Assembly (NCBI RefSeq): GCF_958979055.1
Contig: NC_084886.1
Location: 36,538,154 to 36,602,153, forward strand
Direction of reading: 5' to 3'
DNA: 64,000 nucleotides
Origin: Alnus glutinosa
Lineage: Eukaryota; Streptophyta; Magnoliopsida; Fagales; Betulaceae
Shown one piece after another: positions 20,264 through 32,465 of this stretch (position 1 is its first letter; every line of letters starts with the position of its first letter). Both the position numbers and the translations under genes were made by a program. The notes under the pieces are model-generated. The model had not been told where the DNA came from. It did not search any database and worked only from the letters and a program-made list of their open reading frames with translations.

Positions 20264-23200
20264 ATGGCAGCGCATGCTTACCACAACCGAAACGGCGTCG
20301 TTTTTCTGCCACTTCACAAGTTGACAGGTTCTTTCCCATCCGTGAACCCCAACCTCGTCTTGGTCCCTCAACCATTTGTGCCCTTAAACCCTAGAGCTCC
20401 ACAGGTCCTTGTTCCGTACAACCCATCTGTACTTCCTCTGGCCCGAATGGACGAGGAAAGGTCAATCTCTCTGCTTCAGGTTTATTTTTCTTTCTTCATT
20501 TTCTTTTGGGTGGCTTTGATGTTCTCATTGGATTGCAAATATTGAAATATTTTCTTAATGCTTTATGGGTTTATGTTATTGGGTTTCAATCTTTTTGGTA
20601 GTTCATGGTTTATGTACATTGTGTCTTTCTTGGGTGGCTTTAATTTTCTCTTTGGAGTGCAAATTTTATGAATTATTCGTTATTTTTTGGTGGGTTTATG
20701 TTAATGGAAACCATTTTTTTGGTAGTTCATGGTTAATGAAGGACTAGTGTTATCTCCGGAAGAGGAAGAGAAGAGGCGGAATGTCATTTTAAAGCTCAAA
20801 CAGGTTTTCTTCGATTCAGAAATATGTTCTTTTTTGTTATGTGTGTGTATATGTATATGTAAATATAAGGGATCACTAGCATTACGTGCCATTTGCATTA
20901 CGTCCCTTTTTTTAGTTTTTGGTTCTTTTATTGCTTTAGACCTATAGATGGGGTGAGAAACTCTTCCCCTCCTCAAAAGGGTGAGCTTATTTTAATTTAT
21001 ACGACCTGCCTCTGCATGAATATTGTCAAGAATGGGGCGATATCAGGAATTGAAAATGGTAAAAAATGCCTAGAGAGTATTCAGCACTTCTCAAAGTTTT
21101 TGCACTGTACTTTTTAGATCTTTCCTAAGAGGAGTAGGACTCACATTTAACATCTTTGTTCTGGGGTGTCAGACAAATTATTCTTTTGTTCACTTGTGGG
21201 GTATTTGCATAGAGAAATATTTGGTTTCATTATCTTGCACATCTTTTGTCCATTTCTTTTACGGAGATATGTAAATCTACCATTGAACCTATGAGACTAC
21301 ATGTGGGTTCCATAGATTTAATGGTAGATTTGCAAAAGAAATGTGCAAGAGAATGACACCAAACACATCTCATTTGCAAAATCTTTTGTGAGGATATTAG
21401 GTGTGTTTTGGTAACATTTGGGTAGTGGATTTTTTTTTTTTTTTTTTTTAAAATAGTAATAAAAAAATTATTGATGTGATATAAAGTAGAGAGAAGTTTT
21501 GATTTTTTTTGTATGAAAAAGTGAGAAAAATTGTTAAAATATAATTGATGTGAAATAAAAAGTGAAGAAAGTTGTTAAAAAGTTGTTGATGTGATACAAA
21601 AAAATGAAATGTTTTGGAGTTGACTTTTTTCAGGAAAAAAAATAGAGTGGTTTGCCAAACATAGCCATTGTCTTTATCTTAAGAGTACTCCCAATGGCTT
21701 ATGCATTTTTATATGCAAAATAGCTAACCAAAACCTACTTTAACTAATGGGTTTCAAAAGGTACCATATATTCAATTATCTATTATTTCACTATATCATT
21801 TATATATATATATTTATAATTCTTAGATATTTTTTCAACGATAAGTCATTTTTTTAAACATGGTAGTTTTTTTTTGGATGATTATTTGCTATAAAGTCAA
21901 CAAAATTTTTGTTCTCATATGATGTGGTTCGTAAGAGTGTGACCTTAAAATAACAAATATAGATTTTTTTATATAAACATACTCTAAAATACAATTTCCC
22001 AGATTTGGAGATATATTAGAATATTGCTATGGCGTAAATGAGTTTTGGTGAGAGAGAGGGAGAGAGAGAGAGAGGGAAACAAATAAAAAAAGAGATGCAT
22101 CATAAATGCATTTTGCATTTGATTTGCATAATCGGATGGAGGAACTTTTTTGTGAATTGGTTAGCTATTTTAGCCTAAAGGTGAAAATGGCTAAGCCATT
22201 GGGAATGTTCTAAGGTTTGAGGTATAACATGCTAGTTATCTAGTTTGTTGGTGGAAATTATTTTTGTCTCTTTTTAAAGGGTGGCTGCTTGTGTGAGAAG
22301 GGTTATAACTTTGTCAACCACAATGATTAAAAGTTGGTCTTTTTCTTTTGTTCAGTGATCATGCACTTTGATAATTTCACATCTTGTTTGTTGAGTTAAA
22401 TCTTTTGATGTCTCATACGATAATGCAGATAGTGTTGGCATGGATTAAGAAGGTTGCATGGCAACGTCAATTTCCAAGGGAGCAAATTTCTGCCACCTCT
22501 GCCACAATATTGACTTATGGATCATATGGCCTCGGAGTTAGTTCTTTCTTTCTCTCTCTTTTTTTTTTTCTTCTTCTTCTTTTTGTGTGTGTGTTTTCTT
22601 TTTTGTTTTTCAGTTTTCTAACTTGTTGTATACTTTTGCATACGCTACTAAAACATATAATATGATGAGTTTATGATAAATTATGGCAATCCTCTAATTT
22701 GGAGCTGCCTGAGTTAGCACTTCTAGAAACTTTTGCTTTTTGTTTTTTTTTTTTTTTTTGTTTTTTTGAACGTATGTAATAATCTAGTACTTTTAAAGAC
22801 TGCCTTTGAAAATAAAAATTAGAAGTAAAATAAATATTTAATGTGGGAAATATGCTAGACACTTCTTGGACATGTCCTAAATTTGTGGGGATGAGCTTTG
22901 TTTTATAATCCTTTTCAAATGCAGTCTTGTGTAGTAGTTCAGGTAGATCAGAGGGTTTAAACATATAGACTCAATTCAGTCGATAATTTTCAATGTGCGA
23001 GCTCTATAGTAGTATTTTGCATTTTGGTAGAGATCAACTTTTTATGTTACCACTGAAGCTCAATATTTTTCTAAATGCTTGTTATCAACTTATATATCTA
23101 CTTTTTAAATGTATTCAGGTCCATGGTTTGGAATCTGATATTGATGCTTTATGTGCTGGTCCTTCCTTTGCCACGATGGCAGTAAGTCCCTTTTTTGCCT

Positions 23201-26200
23201 GCTTATTATATCTTGATTTTGAGTGGCATAAGAATTACCTTAATTTTCAATGAATGTGACTAATGCAGGAGGACTTTTTTGTCGTTCTGTGCAACATGCT
23301 TAAAAGCAGACCTGAAGTATCAGAGATCCACTGTGTAAAGGATGCAAAAGTTCCTCTAATGCGGTTTAAATTCGATGGGATCTCAGTTGATCTCCCGTAT
23401 GCACAACTGCAAGTATTATCTGTTCCTGAAGTGAGTGCTGAGACTATGCAACCATTGAACTTGATGCTTACCACTGCTATCTTCAGAAACATTTTATACA
23501 TTTTCAGATTTCCATTTCTAACTTTTTCTTTTGAAGTATCTACTTGCACGTGCCTGTTAACATGGTGTCAGTTTTGTGTTTAATATCATTTCACCGTTTT
23601 GCCTTCAATTTTTTTGTTTTTGTTTTTGCTTTGTTTTGTTTTTTTGTTGTTGTTTTGTAATCGTCATTTTTTATTTTTGTTTTGAAGTATTTACTTGCAT
23701 GTGTCTGGTAACATGGTGTCTATTTTGTGTTTAATATCATTTCACCGTTTTGCTTTCAATATTTTTTTTTGTAGTCTTCATATTATCAATTAACATTTTC
23801 TGCTTCGCTATTGATTATGTGGAAATTGTGACCTGCTGAGCTTGTTAAATGCAGAATGTGGATATACTAAATCCATTCTTTCTCTTGGAGATTGATGAAA
23901 CTAGTTGGAAAAGTTTGTCCGGTGTACGTGCTAACAAACGCATTCTTCAGCTTGTTCCAAATTTGGAGGTAAAGGCTGATTTTATGTTTTCTTTTGAAAA
24001 CTAATTAATTCTCCTATTACTTACCCAGCTAAATGCAAGCCTAGATTTGACATTCTATCTCTTGAGCAATTTGTAATTGTATTTTGAGGACAATTTTCAA
24101 TAGAATTTATTGTCGAGGACTAAATTTGTAATACGACTGTTGGTATCTGTTGCTTGATTTTGTGCCAATGTGTCTCCATATTAATGTTGCACTGGTAGGA
24201 TCAATATATTAACTTGGAAACACCATGTATTGAGGTTTTGACAATGGACTATTTCTGGGAAAATGGGAAATGTTTGGCATTGATGGATTGTATAATATGA
24301 GGGCGAGGGCAAACATGAATGCATGTGTGTGTGTGTGCTGTGTGCACATGTATGGATCCCTTCTTCTGGAGTATGCTCTTGGAAGACCTATGGGATCCAA
24401 TAGAGTATTTGAGAGGCTATCGTTATTAGTATCTTTGTGAGGCTCCCTTTTTGTTATGCATATGGGTTGCTTGTTTGTGGTTGATGGGGAGTGGGGTTGC
24501 CAAGGATATCACTATATTGTGAGATATTTTTAATCTAAAACAATCTTTGCAGGAATTTTTGAGATTCTGATTTCTTCTTATGCTGTATAATTTGTTCTAA
24601 ATCTCATGTATATATTGATGCATTTCAGAATTTCCAATCGATGCTGCGATGTGTTAAATTATGGGCAAAAAGGCGAGGAGTATACGGTAATGTAAGTATG
24701 TGTTGCCTGCTGGTGTTTCGTATTCATGCTTTTCTTTTGTGTTATGTGAGCTTTCTTGGGCATGGCACTTTTCAGCGAGTGATGAATCCGAGTATTTTTG
24801 TGCTGATTGCAGCTGCTTGGATTCTTGGGAGGAGTTCATCTGGCAATTCTTGCGGCATTTGTTTGTCAAAAGCATCCAAATGCCAGCTTAAATGCTCTTA
24901 TTATGAACTTCTTCCAGACTTTTGCGTTTTGGCCTTGGCCTGCCCCAGTAATTCTGCAAGACGGAATGTTGCCAACAACTGGAGATGCCACTGAGACGCG
25001 GTCCCTAATGCCCATTCGGCTCCCATGTAGTCCACATGAATATTGCCATTCCAATATCACTAGAAGCACATGCTACAGGATCAGGGCAGAATTTCTCCAA
25101 GGCTATGCTATGACTAGGGTATGTTTTGTGGTCTAACTGGGACCAAAATTGTCTCTATTGCTGTTTGACCTCTTGCTAAGCCACTACTTATATTGAAGGT
25201 TTTCCCAAAATTTGGTGTGCAAGTTACTATGGTATCTCTAGTTTTGTTTGAACATTTTAGTTGAAAATTATCTTGAGGCATGACATAATGTGGGACTTTT
25301 TTTTTTTTTTTTTGTTCTCTTCCTGGTGTTGCAGGATATTTTGAAGCTGGATTTTGATTGGGGTAGCATATTTGAGCCTTTTCCATATACAAAGAAGTAT
25401 ACCCGATTTGTCAAAATTTATCTCTCGGCTACTAAGAAAGATGAGCTAGGAGATTGGGTAGGTTGGGTGAAATCACGTTTTCGCTGCCTTCTTGTCAAGG
25501 TATGTGGCTCATATAGGATGTTCATTGTATTCATATTTATATAGTTGATTTCATAACTTTGGCTAAAATTCTAGCGAAATTGGCCTAAAAGTCCTCGAGT
25601 TTTGCCTTTGTGATAGATAAGGACTCTGTTTTTTAGATTTTGACAATTAAAGTCCTTTGTTTTGCTCGAGTGACAAATAGGTCCCTTCATCATTGTCCTT
25701 GGTGTTATTTGTTATTTATTTATTTTTTTTTCTATTCAATATGGGAAAAGGGTTACAAGGAAGCAAAATCCAAGAGGGGGGTGAACTCCACAACAATAGA
25801 CCCAAACGAAACAAAACAGTGCTTGAAATAAGTACAACAAATTAGGAAATGGGCCAAAAAATAGACCCTTTCTACTAGTTTTGTTATTTCTTTGCCTCTC
25901 CATCTCCTTCAGAAGCCAGTAAGAAACTAAGATTTATTTGGGTGCCTTCAGCTGCACCCACAATATCTACCCTGGGTCGCTACAACCGGCTTTGCTGGCA
26001 GCTTTTCACCTCACTTTCTACATTAACGAGGATTCTTCTGGGCTGTGGAAAGGACTTGCTTTGGATTGTTGTTAAGGATTGTGTTCTTTTTTGGTCTATT
26101 TGTTTAGGTTTCTGTTATTTTTGTTGTATTTCTTGTTCATCTCATCTTAAAAAAATAAAAATAAAAATGAAGTCTCTGCTCACCACAATTATTTTGGTTC

Positions 26201-26892
26201 AGAAGGGTCATGCTAGAAGTGGAAGTATTAGATGATCTAGCATAAAAAGCTGGACAATTTTGAATTATTGCAGTGTGTCAAATGCTGTCATCACATGGGA
26301 ATCTTTGCTTTTTTTGCAAATATTTTTCGAAGTACTTCATTCTAAATCTTTTATCTAACTGAAGTATACCGGTGATATATGTATCAAAAATTAAAATTTT
26401 CTTCTATCCAGTCAGTAGCTCTAACCACCGATATGACATGCACTGATGAATGTCAACATTCTAAAATCTTTTGGTATATTTTATTTTCTGCAGCTGGAGG
26501 AGATGCAAGGTTTTTGTGACCCTAACCCTACCGAATATGTAGACATGGATGTAACAGAGCCCAATGTCGTGTTCTACTGGGGCTTAAATCCTAGCAAGAG
26601 TAGTTACACGGATGTAGAGTCTGTTGAAGAGGATTTCATGAAGAATATAAACAATGGCTATCAAGACTCTCCTGGAAGGATGAAATTATCCATTGTCCAA
26701 GCTTCTCAGGTGCCCAAGAGTGCTCTTCGCGACACCGGAAGTGGGAATGGGACGAAAGCATGTTGGAAGATTCTCGATTACAATCGACAAAGAATACCAA
26801 TGTATTCACAGCATTTGCCTCATTACTTTGTTGGGTATGCGGTAGCTAGTGGAGAGCCTGATCAGTATGAGTACCCAAGTGGTGGGTGTTAG
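20264..26892 (+). CDS. PAPS3: Nuclear poly(A) polymerase, short PAPS3-type
   Basis: Adds poly(A) tails to pre-mRNA 3' ends. Ten phase-0 exons: 20264-20479, 20726-20803, 22429-22536, 23119-23181, 23269-23430, 23855-23968, 24629-24691, 24813-25118, 25335-25499 and 26494-26892. All have GT..AG borders and give 557 aa. The pol-beta nucleotidyltransferase core is intact: GSYGLG followed by ESDIDALC (Asp141 and Asp143) and the third catalytic Asp196 in GISVDLPYA. The central domain has LRCVKLWAKRRGVYGN and LLGFLGGVHLAIL, and the RNA-binding domain has FVKIYLSA and GWVKSRFRCL. The protein stops after EPDQYEYPSGGC, without the long NLS-bearing tail of PAPS1/2/4, which matches the short Arabidopsis PAPS3 (At3g06560). 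The N-terminus (MAAHAYHNRNG...) is extended by about 60 residues before MDEERS. Introns 2 and 9 carry transposon insertions. The ortholog symbol rests on remembered sequence similarity and domain length. Confidence 0.92.
21220..21363. mobile_element. MITE in intron 2 of the poly(A) polymerase gene
   Basis: Ends TTTGGTTTCATTATCTTGCAC and GTGCAAGAGAATGACACCAAA are inverse, with inner arms TAAATCTACCATTGAACC and TAATGGTAGATTTGCA. It is about 144 bp and non-coding. Confidence 0.7.
21400..21668. mobile_element. GTTTGGCAAA-type MITE, copy 1 (intron 2)
   Basis: One of three copies, with 32466-32732 and 58327-58630. They share GTTTTGG/GTTTGGCAAA ends and repeated inner motifs TTATTGATGTGATATAAAGTA and GAAAAGTGAAAAA. 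The right end is TTTGCCAAACATAGCC. Confidence 0.7.
21687..22211. mobile_element. PIF/Harbinger-type MITE (intron 2)
   Basis: Left end GAGTACTCCCAATGGC and right end GCCATTGGGAATGTTC are inverse and flanked by TAA on both sides, the 3-bp TSD of this superfamily. Inner arms include GCAAAATAGCTAACCAA and TTGGTTAGCTATTTTAGCC. About 525 bp, no transposase. A related end is at 39080-39300. Confidence 0.75.
25560..26240. repeat. Repeat-rich insert in intron 9
   Basis: Contains fragments of dispersed repeats: AAAGTCCTCGAGTTTTGCC-type sequence at 25587-25690; the T-tract/GGGTTACAAGG family member at 25720-25870 (compare 9690-10173 and 43075-43330); and, at 25930-26170, sequence ending in an A-rich run that may be a retroelement 3' end. 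No coding sequence. Confidence 0.45.
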
Positions 26893-28020
26893 GCTTATTA
26901 TGTGTACTTTTTTGTTCTGGATATCTTGTTTTGCCTTTGCGCTGATGGAAACTAGAGGTTTTCTTGGCTGCACAGTTTTCATGAGGATCAAACGAAACTG
27001 TATTTTTTTTTCTTTTTTTTTCCTGGGCAAGTCAGATCTCATGAGGATCAAAAGAAGATGAGGGAGGAATGGATAGTTGCAAGTACACTAAAAAGGAGAA
27101 ATCATAGAAGCTGATCAATAGTGCTTGTAAAGTTGTAAACTCAAAAACTGTATTCGAAGTATAGTGGTATATCGATCAGCTGATGTAATTGCTTTTGGTC
27201 ATATATGATTTGTTTGAAGCTGCTGAGTTCCTTGGGGTTGCGTGCCGGGGACGATATGTAGCCCTAAATATGGTGTGCTCAGACAACCAACTTGGGGTCA
27301 CTGTTTGTCTGTGTGACATCAAAGTTGGATAATGTCAATAAATTTAAAATATTCATAAGCAAAATAAATATTTCAGAAATAATAAAACCAGCAAAATAAA
27401 TAATATAATGCTTAAGCATGTGTAATTTTTGTGGCATAATCTTTGTTTATGTTTTTGTCTTTCCTATTCATCTTTGTGTTGTTAATTACCATAGAAACCT
27501 GAATTAATCTTGCACGTTTTGAACCAACCATCCAGAAAAATTTAAAATTAAGTTGACAAAAACAATCTTTTGTAGCTAGCTAGAATGCATCATACACATG
27601 TTGTAATAGTACCCAAATTAATATTTCATCTTCAAGTTGAAGACGATAAATATATTCATATCAGATTTGTAAGTTTTCTTTTTTATTTTTCAATTAATAC
27701 TCCGTTTGTTTCGGCGTAAAATATTTTTAAAAAAATTCTTTCAGCATTTTTTCGGTGTTTGAAGGAATGAAAATAATGGTCAACGAAAATCATTTTCAGT
27801 TTGAATGTAAAAGCTTCCTTAATTTTTTGATCATAAAAACCCCTTTAATTTCTAGATTTAAACTTTTTATTATTGCACGCATGTTTGTGGGAATCCGCCA
27901 CTGTCGGCCATTTTTAGAGCTATTTTTAGTGTTTTTTTGAGGTTTTTTTAATATTGTATTTTTTTTTTTTATAAAAGTAGAAGAGAGAAATCAAGTTGTA
28001 GTTTTTCTTTATTAAAAGAT
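26893..28020. other. 3' UTR and intergenic DNA
   Basis: The first few hundred bases are probably poly(A) polymerase 3' UTR; CATGAGGATCAAA occurs twice (about 26981 and 27040). 27700-27810 carries a fragment of the TTTCGGCGTAAAATATTTTT repeat. No gene. Confidence 0.45.
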
Positions 28021-28257
28021 GAATGCTAGAACTCCTTCTAGTATCTTTATAGGGTCATTTGATACTGACATAACACCGTATTTTTTAATAAAAACAGGAA
28101 AAATAAATCAAACTGTAGTTTTTTTTTTTTTAATTAAAAACAGAGTGCCATATTAGCATAGAAGAACCCTAAAAATACACTAAAATGAGCTTTAGTATTT
28201 CTCTTATTAAAAATAAGACGTGCCTTGTCAGTATAAAATGACTAAGAAGGACACCTC
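28021..28257. mobile_element. Possible eroded MITE upstream of the invertase-inhibitor gene
   Basis: GAATGCTAGAACTCCTTCTAG near the left end and AAGGACACCTCTAGCATTTCTC at the right end are partly inverse, as are CATTTGATACTGACAT and CAGTATAAAATGAC. Boundaries and TSD are unclear. Confidence 0.4.
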
Positions 28258-28350
28258 TAGCATTTCTCTAACTTGTATATATATTTAAGGATTCTCATGT
28301 GGGGATTGTTCAATATCTTTTCCTAGTTCTGTCTTCAATAATCATCACCG

Positions 28351-28848
28351 ATGAAACTTTTGATGCTCATCATCCTTCTTGTTCATGTTGCGGCAACCCT
28401 GCCGACGGATGGCAATAATTTGATTGAGCAAACATGCAGGCGGACACCCTTTTACGATGTTTGCATCTCTTCTCTTAAATCGAAGCCTCGAAGCTCTGGA
28501 GCAGACGTCACAGGGCTAGCCCTCACAATGGTTGACGTGCTCAAGACCAAGGCAACCGAAACTCTCAACCATATTAAGGCTCTTCTTCACGGTAGCCCAA
28601 AACTAAAGCGGTCGTTAAGGTCTTGCGCCGACAGCTACAAAGCTATTATAGAGGGAGATGTCCCGGAAGCCATTGAAGCTTTGAAGAAAGGCAATCCTAA
28701 ATTTGCTGAACAGGGTGCAAATGATGCTGCCGACGAGGCCACTTCATGTGAAGGCCGTTTCTCCGGCCGTTCACCGCTGACTGATATGAACAAAGCTGTG
28801 CATGATGTCGCTGCTGTGGCTGCAGCCATTGTCAGGAATTTGCTTTAA
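28351..28848 (+). CDS. Invertase/pectin methylesterase inhibitor family protein (C/VIF-like)
   Basis: Single-exon protein of 165 aa. Residues 1-15 are a hydrophobic signal peptide (MKLLMLIILLVHVAA), so it is secreted or vacuolar. The PMEI domain follows with its four conserved Cys at 29, 38, 92 and 133, in LIEQTCRRTPFYDVCISSL, SLRSCADSY and DEATSCEGRF. These form two disulfides in known members. The LIEQTC-(8)-C start, length and short C-terminus fit the cell-wall/vacuolar inhibitor of fructosidase (C/VIF) branch better than PMEIs proper, so the likely target is acid invertase; the sequence alone cannot settle this. A TATATATATTTAAGG box lies at 28276-28290. A paralog is at 42311-42874 and a broken copy at 31008-31475, so this is a small local cluster. 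Confidence 0.9.
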   Translation: MKLLMLIILLVHVAATLPTDGNNLIEQTCRRTPFYDVCISSLKSKPRSSGADVTGLALTMVDVLKTKATETLNHIKALLHGSPKLKRSLRSCADSYKAIIEGDVPEAIEALKKGNPKFAEQGANDAADEATSCEGRFSGRSPLTDMNKAVHDVAAVAAAIVRNLL

Positions 28849-29690
28849 GCAAGCAGTACTTGTTGCTTTTTATCTCTACGTACATATTCATGGATGTCAT
28901 ATATGCAATAATAACAGCCGGAAGAATTATGAATAGAAATGCTTTAAACATGGAAATAATCCATGGTCTAAGGAGAAGCTTTTACAGCAAATTAAATGGA
29001 AAATGAAGATTTGACTTATTTCTAAAGATAAATTCAAGAAGACCCGCGGGAATGGTGTTCTTCGTAGTGTTTGGAGTATAAATGGGATTTTGTTTTAATT
29101 TAACATAATATTAAAACAGAGGTTATGAGAGTTCGAATCAAAACTTGTCTTTTTCATTTATTTCAATTTTAATTGAATTTCACTTGTTAATGGAGAGATT
29201 GAGACGCTAGCTAGTGACAAGCTCTCTATGCACCAACGGCTGGCAGAAGTCACGTAGCCCACGCATGCAGATTCCATTTTGTCAGAGCATTTCTTGTATT
29301 TTACGTATAAAATACGTACATTGAAAACATGTAAGTGGCGCAAACAGCAATGTAACCAACTACATTTTCACAACAGAAACTAGGCCTCAAAAATCATTGC
29401 AAAAGTGGATGCTCATACAAGATGGATATGATTAATAAGCATCATCCGGCCGATCTTCTCTACTATTTCTACCCCCTCTTTTCCTCTGAAAAGATGGAAG
29501 TTTTGATGCTCATTTTTTATTATATAATGTAAATTATGTAATAAACATATGATTCATCATTTATATTAATAAGATAACAATACTTATTTTATATGATTAG
29601 TAACTAAGTATGATCTAATCATGTAAATTATATAATAAGATCTAACAATTCATATAAATATGGAATAAAAATTCATCTGTGATATAATTA
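28849..29690. other. 3' flank, no gene seen
   Basis: Probable 3' UTR of the inhibitor gene (about 28849-29000), then A/T-rich DNA. No coding signal. Confidence 0.5.
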
Positions 29691-29691
29691 A

Positions 29692-30112
<421 letters not shown>

Positions 30113-30906
30113 GGGTTAAATGCATTCTTGCCCCCTGTGGTTTGCAAACTTTATTTTTTGCCCATTCAGTTTTACTTTTTATCATAGGTGGTACCTGTGC
30201 TATGGGAAAAGATGCAAATGATACCTCCGTCTATTTTTCCATCCAAAACTAACAGAAATCAACGTCAGCGCCACGTGGTACCATTCAAAATACGACACGT
30301 GGCCATAATATATTTTTTTTAATTTTAAGGCTTTTTTTAAAAAAAAAAAAAAAAAAAAAATTCAGCCACCCCCAAGCCAAATGGGGGTGGTTCGGCCACC
30401 CTCAAGGGCAAAACGGGAACCCAAAAAATGTGAGGGTTTTGCCTTAACAAATGGGGATGGTTCGGCCACCCTCAAGGGCAAAACGGAAACCCAAAAAATG
30501 TGAGGGTTTTGCCTTGGGGGTGGCCAAATCACCCTTGTAAGCCACGGGGGTGGTTCGGCCACCCCAAGTGCAAAACGAGAAGCAAAATATGTGAGGGTTT
30601 TGCCTTGGGGGTGGCCGAACCACCCCTAGGCCAAATGGGGTGGCTGGCCACCCTCTTGTGACCCAAAAGGGGTGGCAAAGCCACCCTACAATTTTTTTTT
30701 TAAAAAAAAGGTGTGGCCACGTGTTGCATTTTGAATGGTGTCACGTGGCATTGACGTGGATTTCTGTTAGTTTTGGATGGAAAAATAGACGGAGGTATTA
30801 TTTGCATCTTTTTCCATAGCACAGGTACCACCTATAATAAAAAGTAAAACTGAAAGGACAAAAAATAAAGCTTACAAATCACAGAGGACAAGAATGCATT
30901 TAACCT
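30113..30906. mobile_element. Mutator-like MITE, 794 bp, with tandem core
   Basis: Left end GGGTTAAATGCATTCTTG and right end CAAGAATGCATTTAACC(T) are inverse, as are the following arms of about 200 bp (TTTACTTTTTATCATAGGTG against CACCTATAATAAAAAGTAAA). It is flanked by an exact 9-bp duplication, TAAATTTAA (30104-30112 and 30907-30915). The core (30360-30690) holds tandem units of about 85-100 bp built on GGGGGTGGTTCGGCCACC and TGTGAGGGTTTTGCCTT. Non-coding. Confidence 0.9.
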
Positions 30907-31007
30907 TAAATTTAAATGAGTCAAGCTTGGGCATATATTACTCACCCGAAGTCAACTTGTTTACATCTATAGCCGCGCATACATTAAAGCCAATGCGTGG
31001 TCCGGCT

Positions 31008-31475
31008 AATAACGGATGTCAATAGTTTGATTGAGCAAAACATGCAATTAAGCAGACACCCTTTTACGATCGGAGGAATGCTACAGAGGGGACGTTCATC
31101 CGTCCCCTCTCCTCCTTTTATCATTAAACAAATCAAATTCAATAAAAAAGAAAACCAAAAACAAAGAAAAATGTACTTTTCTTTTGAATTTGATTTTTTT
31201 AATGTTAAAAGGAGGAGAGGGGACGGATGAACGTCCCCTCTGTAGCATTCCTCTTACGATCGATGTTTGCATTTCTTCTCTTAATTAATCAGACCCTCGA
31301 AGCTCCGGTGTGTGCAGATGTCAAAGGGCTAGCACTCATGATGGATGGTTGATGCAATCAATGCCGAGGAGGTACATTCATGGGCTTCTTCAGGGGAGCC
31401 CAAAACCTGACGTTCAGCATGAGCCCTTAAGTTCTTGTGCTGACAGGTACAAAACTGTTGTAATTAATGCTGATC
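31008..31475 (+). pseudogene. Truncated PMEI/invertase-inhibitor copy, broken by a MITE
   Basis: Nucleotide similarity to 28403-28640 of the intact gene is obvious: TTTGATTGAGCAAA(A)CATGCA, GCAGACACCCTTTTACGAT, ATGTTTGCATTTCTTCTCTTAA, CCTCGAAGCTC, GATGTCAAAGGGCTAGC and TCTTGTGCTGACAG. The signal-peptide region and everything after the third Cys motif are missing, the frame is shifted by small indels, and a 181-bp MITE (31073-31253) sits in the middle. It cannot encode a functional inhibitor. Confidence 0.85.
31073..31253. mobile_element. MITE in the PMEI pseudogene
   Basis: Near-perfect inverted repeats of about 70 bp: GAGGAATGCTACAGAGGGGA on the left and TCCCCTCTGTAGCATTCCTC on the right (the arms carry GTTCATCCGTCCCC and GGGGACGGATGAAC). 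Exact 9-bp TSD TTACGATCG at 31064-31072 and 31254-31262, consistent with Mutator-like transposition. The high arm identity suggests a young insertion. Confidence 0.92.
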
Positions 31476-31570
31476 ATTATTAATTACCACTAATCGTTTA
31501 GTAACTCTGCATATTATATAGTGCAGTTGTGTAATAGTTCTTTAACAGGACTGTACGTGAAATCTTTAAG

Positions 31571-32035
31571 GATTAACTTTATTTAAGGGTATTGAATTTT
31601 TATTATTTTTGAAAGAAGGTACTTTAATTTCAAAACTCTCAATTTATGGTATTTATTTTTTAAAAAGTCTCAATTAGGGGTTTTTCGTTAAGATTTTCCG
31701 TTAAATCTTATCAAAATTTCCAAAATACCCATCATTTTGTTTAAGAATAATAATAATAAAAAATTGCTAGGATTTAGTAGGTATTGGTTAGAATTTAACG
31801 GAATTTGTAAAAAAACCTATGCCTGAATCTTTAAAATTTGTTATAATTTTTTTTTTTTTTTTTAAAAATAAACACATGGGTATTTTGGGAATTTTGATAA
31901 GATTTAACGGAAAATCCTAACGGAGGACCCCTAATTGAGACTTTCCGAAAGTGGATATCCTAAATTAAGACGTTTTGAAGTTTAGGTACATTCTTTAAAA
32001 AATGGTGAAAGTTCGGTACCCTTAAGTGAAGTTTT
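31571..32035. mobile_element. Inverted-repeat element (about 465 bp)
   Basis: The left arm (TTTAAGGGTATTGAA, AGTCTCAATTAGGGG, TTAAATCTTATCAAAATT, AAAATACCCAT) is the inverse of the right arm (ATGGGTATTTTGGGAATTTTG, GATTTAACGGAAAATCC, CCCCTAATTGAGACTTTCC, GGTACCCTTAA). The arms are about 180 bp each with a T-tract-rich centre. TSD not resolved. Confidence 0.75.
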
Positions 32036-32277
32036 CTTAATTTAAATGAAATACGAAATAAATTGTGAAAGGTTCGAACTTAGGACATTCTGATATCATG
32101 TTAAATCACCACTTGTTTCAAAAATTTAATCACTTTATGTTTCTTAGTGACACTGTGACAAGAAGATATATTAACCTTTTTTTACTACAGAAAATTAATC
32201 AACATTATAAAATAAGAGGATTGAATACCGCTTCCATATTAGTTAGGGATTTCTTTATTTTCTACGGATATCTCACG

Positions 32278-32330
<53 letters not shown>

Positions 32331-32465
32331 CAAAGAGCATTTGGTTAATTTCAATGAAAATATTGAATGATGTGATTAGGATCATGGACGGTAGCCAACT
32401 TTATACCCTGACTCAATGCCATTCCTTTTGCCCTTCAATCAGTAAAATTAATGTTAGACATCGGG
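32036..32465. other. No gene; (AT)n microsatellite
   Basis: An (AT)n tract lies at 32282-32329. The open frame that spans it (32065-32370) has no domain. Confidence 0.6.

Noticed and set aside
30360-30690. CRISPR-like repeat-spacer array
   Set aside because: Eukaryotic DNA; units are imperfect, the intervals are also repeated, and it lies between MITE arms with a TSD.
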